From Lepisosteus oculatus (lineage: Eukaryota; Chordata; Actinopteri; Semionotiformes; Lepisosteidae), in the NCBI RefSeq assembly GCF_040954835.1, contig NC_090714.1, positions 2,902,501-2,966,500 of the forward strand: a DNA stretch of 64,000 bases, given 5' to 3'. The stretch's first letter is position 1. Every line of letters begins with the position of its first letter. Below the pieces are notes generated by a model. The model ran no database searches. It saw nothing but the letters and a program-made list of their open reading frames with translations, and was not told the origin of the DNA. Below are positions 11,901 to 23,900 of the stretch, in pieces. The translations under genes and the position numbers were made by a program.

Positions 11901-14900
11901 GTCCCAGCTCAAGAGAATTGTCTATCACTGCCTTATGCCCACTTGTTACAAAATGTATCTAGGTAAATAGGCTGTTCCCTATTCCTCCTCCAGCAAGAAA
12001 AAAACATTCAGAGCAAATGACTGGCATGTTGGTGAGGAGAGCCTTGCTGGCCTTGTTATTGGGCCTGTGAGTACAGTAACCAGTGGAGCTGAAGGAATAC
12101 TAATGGTTAATCAGGCTGTGTGTGCAGCATGTGTCCACCAAGGTGCCACCAGCCTGAGGCATTTCATTCAGGCCAGCATCCGGAGTTGGATTCCAGGTGG
12201 GATTGAATGGGCCTGAAAGAGATACAAATCACATTATAAAGTCCCGTACTGTTGGCAGTCCCTTTGCAAATCATAAAACAAATGGCATTCTTGTGGCAGC
12301 AACTGTTCAACAACAGTCCTGCTGTATTGAAGCCAGCAGTGCTGCACACAGAAAGCATTGATGGAATGTAACACCTGGGAAAATGCAGACACAAACACAA
12401 CAGCGTCTGGTAATTTGGCTTCCGTACCATAGTTTCTGGGTGCAGGAACTCATGCTGAAGGTTAGTATTTATGCCAGGTGAGTTAAATTGCTGCAGGCAT
12501 CAGGTATCCAGGTTAATTCAGGAAGAAGGGATCCTGAAAGCTTGGCTCTCAAGCATTCCATCTATCTTGGTCTCCATGCATTGCTGGTGCAATCTCTTCA
12601 CCAACCATCGAGGGCGATGGCACAGCTCCCTCCAAAGATCACTTGACATTGATCTGCACAGAGTGTTACTCGTTTTCAAGAGACAATAAACTGCATCGAT
12701 GAGCCCAGTTTCCCCCACTTCTGAACAGTTTTGGAATATAGTTATATATAGACGGTGATCCGGTGCTCGGGTGGCGTGGCGCAGGCGAGAAAAGTCCAAA
12801 CAGTCCAAAAGGGGAAACCGGGGTGCAGTCCAGGGTCCAGGTGCCGGGAGATCCATCCAAGACAGACGAAGTTAAAATCCGGAATGGGATCCGGAACAGG
12901 AACAGGGAACCAGGAAGATAAAAACAGGAAAATGAGGCCAGGCGCTCCAAGCCCCAGACTCGGATGGTCAGGATGCCGTAACGAAGCCTGTGCCGTCAGG
13001 TCTCTGCTGGACCCACTGCCAGGCGGGCTTCCGGGCGTCCATCTCCCAGTGCTGAACGAGGAATAGCGGGAGCACCGGGCTTAAATAATAACAGGCAAAA
13101 CAGGGGTCAGGTGCTCGTAAATAAACTAAAATCCGAAAGGGTAGGAGCGCCCTTAAGAGGAGGGATGACGATCGTGTCACCAACCTGGCAGCAACTTGAT
13201 TATTTCTGTAAACTATATCAGCCAGTTTGGTTCCGCGCGTGTTGCCATTGTATTGGCCTGCAGGTGCAGATTGCTATTTTGGCAGGACAAGATTGGGTTT
13301 GTCATCGCATTTTAATATGAAAACGGGATTTTCTTTGTGACTCGACGGGACATGTCACAGCGGCACAGAAAAGATGGCGAGAGAGACTGAAACTTCATGT
13401 TTTTCTTGGAGAAACACGAGGGTCTTTTGTCTGAAGCTACAGGAACTACCTATTAAATGGACTCCTGTGGCTTTTGTTTCTTGCCTCCTTTCTGAGACAT
13501 GGATCTATATTAAGGATTAGTGTGTTAAATGCCCAGATTACAGCTGAACAGCCACACACCTGGAGAAGCTAGAGAACAGAAAAAAAGCTTAAAGCAGAAA
13601 AAATCTTCATGCAGATCCGACAGATAGGATTTTTTTTGGGGGGGCATGATACATAGGATACTCCAGAGGCATGCACATTATGAGAATAAATGGAGGAAAT
13701 TGAGAAATTGAAGTTTGAATTAATTTTCTCCCAAGCTGCCATTTACTTAATGGAAGCACAAGACTTACTGTAGTGGATTTTTTCCAACACATCGCCCCAT
13801 ACCCTTGTGGATAAACTAAAGTGTGTGGTGCCTCAGGGACCACCTCCACAGCAATAGAACTAATGAGAAATTACAATTCATCACCATCCAGTTGAAGAGG
13901 TGCATCAGAAATAAAATCACCCAGCTTTGAAACAGGAGCTGAATTCACTAGGTCTCATGCACATCCTTTCTAAACACAAGCCCACAGTGAAGGAACACAG
14001 CCATGTTCCAAAAGCAATTCTCCCTTACAACGCTGTCTCAAGCATTACAGAATAAATTGAACGAAGGAACTCTTTATTTATGAAGACTCCTTTGATACTT
14101 TACAACTTTGTTGTGCTGCTTTTATATTAACTGAAGGCATACATTTGGAGCAATGTTACGCTTTCAATTAACAGGGGTGTAGGTCTTAGTGCCAAACTCC
14201 TTCATTCTGCTTGGTCACTGGCAATACTACCTGGATATTTTGGTGTTTGCAGTCTGTGTGCTTTCCTGTAAACAAAAGCACGTTATCCAGTGAGACTGCT
14301 GAGAAATGAGTGAGAAGTGTCAATTTCACTAAATGAGCTCACTTCCCTGTCCAGCCCACAGCAGAGAAGACACAGCCGCTAAGGAAGACTAGAACACAGC
14401 AAGTTTTAAATACGAAAGAAGTTCAGAGCAGGAATGCCTGAGCAAAACCCTTCCCACCCACCATGTCTGTGTCTAACTGCATTCATGACGTCATGGGAGC
14501 CTTAAGTAGTTCACTGACTCTCTACTACATTATCACATTACATTACATTATCACATTGTGTGATAAAGAATAATTCTGCATATTAACCCCAAAGGATTTT
14601 TCATCAGAGTTTCTTTTTTTGATTCGCTTCAAATGGTCCTATTCTTATATTGTTGTTAGACAAATTTGGCAAATGTCAAAGAGAAGTACAGTACAAGTGT
14701 GATCTCGTAAATTGTAGCATAACTGAGATACTGGCACGTCCAGCGAAAACTGTACTTTTTTAATTAGTTTTCCGTGAGTTTGGGGCTCTTTCTGTCTCTT
14801 CTGTGAGTCTTAGGAAGCGCCACTCATCAGCGACGGCATGGGGCCTATCCTGTCCTAAGGCCAAAGGCAGTCAAGAGGCAGCTGCTTATCACACAGGCCC

Positions 14901-17900
14901 TAGGTGATGCCATGTCTGTCTCTGATGAGTCACCAGGGAGCACTGCCTTGGCTTCCTGATGCACAGTTCGGCTCGCTGGGGATTTTTATATGGGCTGCCT
15001 CAGGGACTGAGCTCTGCGCTGGTATTCAAGCTTTCCAAGCCACTGGGGACCATCCCGCCTTGCCTTAAGCCTTCAGTAGCTGGCAGAGACGATTACAGCT
15101 GCCCTGGCATCTATGGACGAGGAGAGCAAAGAGATGGATATCTATCCCAGAGGCAGAACTAGGGCTGGATGGAAAGGCAGGAAAAGATTATTTCCCCACT
15201 TACATCCTGTCTGGCCCACTTTGTGGAAAGAAACCGTCTATCCAAGCTGGGCGTAGCTGCTGCGCTGGAGGGTTTTGAGGGAGATGATCTCATCTACTTT
15301 CTGCAACAACGTTTACCTGAACGGTAAGCATCATGGGCCACCTTCAGTCCCATCAGTGTCATGAGGATGTCTGATGGCTGTGGTGGATGGAGGGATAGGC
15401 CTTGGACTTTACTCATTAAATGCCTGCTGCATGCACCAGTGAAGCTCTCTGGGCTCCTGTGCTTTATCGGTGGACAGGCGTGTGTTTTTTCTGGGAGAAG
15501 GCTGATCAGAACCAAAATCAATTAGCGTAGGAAAGAAAGTGATTTGCAGCTCAGAGACTCTTGTGTAGAATATTCTGATATTTAGGCTAAGGCTCCAGTG
15601 TCTCATTATGGAAGCTGATTAGTACTGATGTAAAGTGAGGTTTGAAAATGGGTGTAACGGGCTAAGCTGCGTCAAGTGCACCATTTGTAGAAAAGGGAAT
15701 CCCAGGCTCACCATTGCGAGGTGCCACATTTCACAAGACATGGTTTTGCTCTGCAGTGGATTGGCAGATCCATTTCAACAGTCTCCTCTAGGGGTCTAGT
15801 CTGTTCTCCATCTGCCTTTCTAGTCCAAAACTGTCCCACTTTATATGGATGGAGTAATAAACAAGCTAGATACAATTCCTTATTGGTATACAGTCTTTGA
15901 AAATGCCATTTCTCTATTTTGATATTTATCACCCAATGTATCATTTATCAGCCAATCTGCTATAAATTGCAAATATATTTGCAACACCATTCTGGAGATT
16001 CTACATGAAGATCGCTCCTTCTCTCTAGTACAGTTGCACTCAGGGCATGACTGACACCTACAACGTTTTGGCTTGCGATGGGATCTGCTGGCAAGTACAG
16101 TATGTGATTAGTGTGCTATTGGATGTGATTGGTATGACTGTGCTGTTGAGACCTGCTCATCCTGAATGACAGCTTCCTTTTAATGTCTTCAGGCACAATG
16201 TCATCCACAAGTTTGGGTGGTGAATGAAATGCCCTCGAATCACAGCTGAGTACATTTACTTACAGTAACTGTTTTTATGAACAAATCACTTTGTTTCATG
16301 CACACACTGTCCACCTGGTCAGATATGTTCTTTTAAATATTTTCTTGATTATAGTACAGTACCTTTTCCCTCCATATACAGCACCTTTATGTTCTATATT
16401 TTGTACATTTATTGCAAGTTTTGATATGAAAAACAGTAAAGAGGGCCAATTGCACATTTCTGAGACATTTTTAAACAGATTTTAGACAAATAATTTGCAT
16501 TTGAAAAATCAATAATGCACAAAGAAGGCAATGCTTCTTACAATTTCTATTTCATTGATTGGTTCCCTGTAGCATCTGTTTCAAACAGCTCACTCTTGGG
16601 TCCTGTTTTTTTAACTATTCAGCTGCAGTCTATCTCAAGTCCCTTATCTCTCCCTATACTGCCTTCTGACCTCGCTGAGCTGCCTCCTTTGACAGACTCC
16701 GCTCTCCGTGCCCCAAGGGCCAAATAATTCTTATCCCTGGCTCAGCAGTGTTGACCTGCTCCCTGAAATCACTCCTTTACAACCTTTGGGCATCTCCGAG
16801 GGCTCATCTGTTTAGACAGCACCTGTGATCTCTGTCACACTGCTGTAGAGCTTTACCACAAACCCATTCTGCTCTCTGCTCAATGACTGCTTCTTTATTG
16901 CAATCGATGAATTGGACCTACATGTTCTTCACTCTTCAGTGGACATTGTTTTTACACTGCTTTATGCTGCTGAGGCATTGCAATTCTCATTGTTCTTCTT
17001 ATTTGCCTGCCTCACTGTTTTTACTTATTTTACTACTGTATTGGAATGTTGGTTGTATAAGAATATTCTGTATTTGTGTTGTCACCCTAGAGGAGGGAGT
17101 CTTCTAAAAATATATATAAAGCCTGATATTATAATGAAGGCTGCAAAGGAACAAGTAATAGGTTTATTCCATGCTGAAAAAAAGAAGAAAGAGAACACAA
17201 CGTTTCGGCCGTGGAGCCTTCTTCAGGTGTGATGAAGAAGGTATTATAATGAAGGTATGTTAGGACAATCAGCAGGCTAATCTAACTCCGCATAGTGTCT
17301 TCCTCTGCTGATCATGGTTCCAATCTCAAGCTAGCCACTGCTAGTGTTGGCATCTGTCTGCCGACTTGTGTTCCATCACGTGCATTTACCATGCTTTCTT
17401 TCACTTCACCCTCTGAAATCTTGCATTTCCAAATATACTCAGACAGCGTCAGACATTCTCCATATTCATTCCACGCTTCACACATGATCTACTCAGTGCC
17501 TGCTGAACTTGGCAGCCAAAGCAACTTGCTTTTAGCTCCCTGATCAAGATCTGTGCTGGTGTTGTGCAAATCTTTGAGTTCTGTCTTTTCCTCAGCCAGG
17601 TGAGTTAACACCAAAGTATTAAGTGAGCTATACCTTTTTATTAGTTGGTTTGATTCAGTGTTACTCAAATTTGATCAGAGAGCTGACATTATATGATACA
17701 AAGGTAAATATATATCAGATATAGGTGCTAATGACAACAACAAGAAGAATAATTCTTCATACTTATATGGTGCTTTTCTGTGAGTGTAAGGTGCTCCCTA
17801 CACTCTCTGTGTAGATCTAGATAAAAGTTTATAAATGGTAATTAATAGAAGAAAAATAAAACTCAGTTCCAGCGGCTCCACTAGTTAATGCAGTAAAGGT

Positions 17901-20900
17901 GCTTTTGGGAGCCCAGGCTGAGCTCTGAGAGCCAGGCGCAGCTGGTTCAAGCCTGTGTCTTGTCACTAGCTGGCTGTGACTGACAGACCCAGATGAAGAA
18001 AAAGGAGGGGTCCTGTTAGATCTGCTAATTGTTCGTTTGTAAATTTCGTAATGTAACTGAAAATGTTTTAATGCGCCTTATTTGAAATCCAGTAAGATTT
18101 CTTTTTCTATCCGAGCTGTAATTTATCCATGCACACACACGGACTTGCATATTGACCTGTCTGCTGCTGGTGAAGCAAGCCAAGATTGTTTCACAAGTTC
18201 TGGCTCATTAATTCTTGCTACTAGCTACAAAGACAACTGAACAGCATATTTGCTAGATTTGATCACTTTGGTCTGCCACTTAGCACTTTCTCTTTGAGAG
18301 CTACAAAGTGCAAAAACAAGAAGAAGAAAAGTATGAATTTGTTGGAGAAGGGCCATCTAGCCTAATAGCCTAATGACTGTATTGCAACGAAGCCTATGAA
18401 GAATTAGAGTAGTAAATGGATTTTGCACAGTTCATGTAGTGGCAAAACACTTAACCATTTGAATTTGAAACTTCAATGTTCTGAAACACAGAGACATCAG
18501 CAGTGAACATGGACAAGTTATTTTTGGAATGCACACAAAATCTCTAGATGTTCTGCAGAACTGTTGTTTTCTTGTTTGAAACTTGTGTGAAAATGCCTCC
18601 GATCAACAGTAAAGGAAGGAAAACTAACCGTGTTAACATTATTAATAATTTTACACAGGTGTGAATTATTAATAATGTTACACAGGTTGGATTTTGATGG
18701 CAGTTATCATTGAGTTTGCAAGGAAAAAAGAAATGTGGTTTAAACGTGACAGCAACCCCATTCACTTGCTATGGTTGTAGAAATAAAAATATGTATCCAG
18801 TTTATCTCTATATATATTAATGCCACTGCAAATTCCATTTTACCAGTGATAATGTTAGGCTACACCATTGAGCACTGGTCTGATTGTTGTTTATTTCAAC
18901 AGTGAGCATGAAAGATTTTAACAGACTATTATGTTACCTTGATATTATATCAACAGTGTATAATGTTTTAAAACTGAGAATGAATTTTAAAAATGTGAGG
19001 TACTTCAATGTAGAAGGTAACAAACTGGTGTTTGTGAGAGCTTAAATGGAGTTTACAACACATTTTGAGGAGGGATAACTGGCCTCAGCTGTCCTAAATC
19101 AGAATCATGCCTCATATAATTTCCTCATTAACTACAGAAAACTATATACTGTACACACCTCTTCTTCCTTTGCAGTCCTTCTCCACCTCTTCTTCATTTT
19201 TGCCTCCAGTCAGTTCTAGACAGTGGTTAGTGTTCCAGATACGTTTGCCTACATTCCTCATAATCCCCTGAGTGCTATCATGTGGATCATAACTGTGAAC
19301 CAAGATGTCAAAAACACATAACTGGTGATTCCAAAAATCAGGCAGGTATAACAGATCTGTTGGTAGTATATGTGGAGGGAAGTGTGTGTGTGTGTGATAA
19401 GAGTGGACCTGTAGTTTGATCATTATTTAAATTTGACCAAACCTCAGAAATAGTGGTATTTAACAGACTTTCGAGAGGAAGTCAAATTCTAATCTTGCAT
19501 GCTGATTATGACTTTGTACTTCCTGGCTGCCCACAACTCGATCCATATTTTTCAAGCCCTCATTTCCTCCACCCCAGCTACACCCTTGTAGCTGCCACCC
19601 TGGTTCATTCCTCATAAGTGACTGAGTTGTGACAGTGCAGGCTGAAGATCAGAGCAGTCATTTCTTCAGCCATGGTAGTTAACACCAAAGTATTAAATAC
19701 ACTATTAATTCATATTTGGCAGCTCATTTCATTGTTATTAAGACTTGACCAAACTACTGATGCATATCCTGGCAGCTGTCTGCTATCACAATGGTGATTT
19801 AGCACTCCAGGCTTGGTGAGAGGTCTGGTTATCTCATAGGTCTCATAGGCGCATCAAACTTTTCTTTTCTATGGTGCTGTCTTAGTCTCTGCCCTTGCAT
19901 GAACACAAGAACACAAGTTCTACTCCCTGGAGACACCCAGACATGGCCTGACAGGAAAAATTATGCTGTGATGACAAAGCAACAAATGCCTCCTTTAAAA
20001 AATTCTGCTGGATAAGCACTCACAGACACGGGCAGAGAATCAAGTTTAACACTCCTTTCCCATCCAAAAGAGAAGTGCTTTTTATACATTCTTAAATGCA
20101 TTTTTACCTCCAATTATTTGGTCCCTCTTTTGTTAAATCGTATATCTGAAAGTGCACCTGTTGCTGTTGTTTTGGAGATTTGGAACCAAACCCACATAGA
20201 AACAATTTGTAATATGTTATGGATATATTATATATAGAGAAATGTAATATTTATAATAAAACTGAAGAAAATTTAATTGTATGTATCCATTTATGATAAT
20301 ATTACAAATAAATTAAATAAAATTAAATAGGATCATATATTTAAAATATATGAAAGTATAACATTAGATGATGTCATGACGTAATTTAATATCAATCTTG
20401 TATGCCTTTTAAATGTATTTCAATACATATTAATACAATGTAAAAAATCTATTTATTTTCAAATATATTTGAATACAATAAATACAGTAAATAGGCCTAT
20501 ATCATTTTAGGTCATTTCTCCAATGTATGCATACATGATATACGTACAGTATGTTCCACAGTACAGATCCCACTGTTTCCTAGCTCTGCAACAGACACAC
20601 TGCCAGCCACCCACTGAAATCATTATGGCTCTGCAAGTTAGAAACCCCAGTGCTGATTTCCGCCCTGTTCAATTCTTTCCCCCCTTCTCTCTCTAATGGG
20701 GTTTCTTAAACCGAAGTTCAAGAAGAGGTCCAATTCTGATGTTGCTCTCCCACTCATTACTGTATAAAAAACATGTTGTGGCTGCACACAGCTCTGCACA
20801 CATCTATTCCAGCCCTCCTCCTTCCACCCCAACTTCACTGTCGCAGCAGCTCCCTGGCTCATTCCTCAGAATGGGATGGGTTGTGCTCATTTCTTCTGCC

Positions 20901-23900
20901 AGGCATGTTAATAGAAACTTATGAAGTACCCTTATATTCATTGGCCCCCCTTTTGTTTTAGAATTTGGCCAAACTGCTGAAATGATGAAAAGAACCATCT
21001 GCGTTTCCTACATCCAAGCTGTAGGGGTATCCCCATACAAAAGGGGATTTTACCTGTTCAATTCAAAAGTTTCAATCTAACATTACACTGGCTCATCCAG
21101 AGTGCAGCTGGGATCTCATGTGGTGCTAAGTGAGATCTATTAGTCATAAGGATGGTTACATCTCTGAATTAAAATGAGCTAAGATCCAAGGAAACCAGGT
21201 GGAAATGAACTGCAAGGCACATTCCGGATTGGAAATGGGGGGAAGCTCACCTCCCAGCCATTTCGCAGAAGCTTATTCCCCAGACTTCCTGGAGGATGAT
21301 CCCGAAACACATTGTGGAATTGATGAGTTGTGAGCAACAGCAACTGAAGTGAGATGTTTTCATCTGAATTATTTCTTTTACCCCTATGTTCTTAACCCTG
21401 GGGTGTCTAAAGCTGTTAATGTAACACAAGTGAAAACACTGGGAGGCAAATGCAAAGAGGCAAGGCCCTCAGCAGTTTAGGACTATACGTGTGCCAATAT
21501 AGCTCAAGGCAGTGCTACAGCAGGGAGGGTAGCTGAGCTGGCAGGCAGGTCCAGTGCATCAATCAGTGGTGCTTATTAGCAATGGCAACATCGATTCAGT
21601 GTTTTAATTCATTCATTCCCATAACTGTTGGCCTGCCTGCCTGTGCCAGATGGGTGACACATTACTTGACTGAACATTACCTTTGAAGGCTGCCAAAAGG
21701 GGGTGACCATGCCATGGCAAATCTAGACTGAAGCTGGTGCCAGTGGCAGCCCACCTACTACCTACCACAGATCCTAGTAACGCAGCCAGACAGTATGACC
21801 TTCATCAGTGCCCTGCTTTCAACGGGAATCCAATTGCTCATCAAGCCGGGAGTACTCTCAGAGAGCACCAGCCTGGAGTAAATGATGCTGATTCTGAAGG
21901 GAAACTCCAGTCATTATCCTTGAGCACTATGTCTCTCACTGCTGCGTTGAAAATGCGCATTGCAGGCGTCATTTCTCTTGGTAATAGGCTGTCCCAGCCT
22001 GTAGATTAATAGCTGCAGACAGCAGCACAGCATCAGGGGCAGGGGCCCTGATGGCCTGAGTGGTGTTGTAGAGGGGTAAAATAGCAGCCGCAGAGAGAAA
22101 GTTTATTATCCAAGTCAAGTAACTTTGGAAATTACGTGGACTAAAAAGAACTTGTCAGTGAGGCAATAGTGAAAGAGGAAATGAAGGACACAAACAAGGT
22201 GCTCTTAACAAAAGACGGATCAATTCCAATTACCTATGGAAGCAGCAATGCAGCCTCTCGCTGCCTTACAGTCATATTGAGAAAAGAAGTTTTTTTTCTG
22301 GTCTTTTTTTCTAGCTAAATCTTTCTTATTTAGAGTGAGCCACTATTATTTTTTTTTCCCTTCGACTTCAATCTAGCATCAGCACTTTTCCCGATTGAGG
22401 CACTCACGGCTCCCCTTCGGGGCCTGTCCTTTTCCTCCTACACCTGTAGCTCTCACTTTGTCGGCTCACGGTGATCATCTGCCCCACTTTCTGGGTGACC
22501 CTCACACAAACTTTATTTCAGCTGACAGCGCGCACTCAGGCACTAAAGGGTGGCATGTTGCGTTTGTCAGATATTTTTCGCTGGCGACACAAAATAAACC
22601 TCATCTTTATTGAGTCTGTAGGCATTTGCATTTGTAATCTCTGTTCAGGAATTTGCTTCTATAATATTCTGGTCCTGCAGCATCAGCCTGGGGAGGGTCT
22701 ATTTGCATTTCTCGTGCCTGAGCTTTTAGCTTTGAATCCACAGTTCCTGTTTTAAATTGCCAGGCATCTTACAAAATGTGTACTGCCTCATCGTGTTCAT
22801 TTTCCTTTGAAAGCATAATTGTGTTGCAACTCTGATTTTCATCCTCAAAGTGCTACCAGAATTTTTTGCGGTAATAGTTCATTGAACGCCACATGACTTT
22901 TTGTAATTGAAGTGAGAGATGGGAAATCTCAGGCCCATGCTACTGAGCAGACATCCAGCCCTGGCTTAAATGCAGTTCAGACAGAAAGAGTGTGTGCACG
23001 GTTTGCGAACTCCCTTCTCTCTTTCTCTGTTTCCAGCCAACATCCTTACAGTGATCATCCTGTCCCAGCTGGTGTCCCGGCGTCAGAAATCCTCCTATAA
23101 CTACCTTCTGGCCCTGGCAGCTGCTGACATTCTGGTGCTCTTCCTCATTGTCTTTGTGGACTTCCTGCTGGAGGACTTCATCCTGAGTCAGCCCCTGCCG
23201 CCTTCTCTGAACAAAGCCGTGCAGGTGCTGGAGTTCTCCTCCATTCACACCTCCATCTGGATCACCGTACCCCTGACCGTCGACCGCTACATCGCTGTCT
23301 GCCACCCACTCAAGTATCACACGGTCTCCTACCCAGCCCGCACCCGTAAGGTCATAGTGACAGTCTACCTCACTTGCCTGCTGACCAGCGCTCCCTATTA
23401 CTGGTGGCCAGATCTGTGGCAGGTGGACTACAGCAGCAGTATGGCTCACCAGGTGCTGGTGTGGGCCCACTGCGTGACTGTGTACCTGGTGCCCTGTTCC
23501 ATCTTCTTTGTCCTCAACTCCATCATTGTCCACAAGTTGCGCCGGCGCAGGAGCTGCTTCAGGCTGAGGGGCTACTCCACGGGCAAGACCACCGCCATCC
23601 TCCTGACGATCACCACTATCTTCGCCATCCTGTGGGCGCCCCGGGTGGTCATGATCCTGTACCACCTGTACGTCTCGCCCATTGCCTCCGCCCGCGTGGT
23701 GCACCTCGTCACCGACGTGGCCAACATGCTGGCGCTCCTCAACACCGGCATCAACTTCTTCCTCTACTGCTTCATCAGCAAGCGTTTCCGGGGCATGGCA
23801 GCCGCCATGCTGAGGGCCTTCTTCCGCTGCCAGAAGCAGCCCGTCCAGTTCTACACCAACCACAACTTCTCCATCACCAGCAGCCCCTGGATCTCCCCGG

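Larger units (their letters stand above)
5934..23036 (+). other. GPR139 intron 1 (17.1 kb)
   Basis: Donor GTAAGG, acceptor TTTCCAG, phase 1. I see no nested gene. It holds two L2-like fragments (9889-10000, 10858-11075), a GC-rich unclassified block (12745-13185), a 101-bp insert with target-site duplications and a hammerhead-like core (17141-17241), a SINE-like block (17865-18110), a 17-bp inverted repeat (18634-18680), three copies of a local repeat (17.5-21 kb), and an AT-rich tract (20200-20520). The remainder is unremarkable AT-rich DNA. Confidence 0.9.

Noticed and set aside
19382-19396. Short (GT)n run
   Set aside because: Only about seven units; too short to list as a microsatellite.
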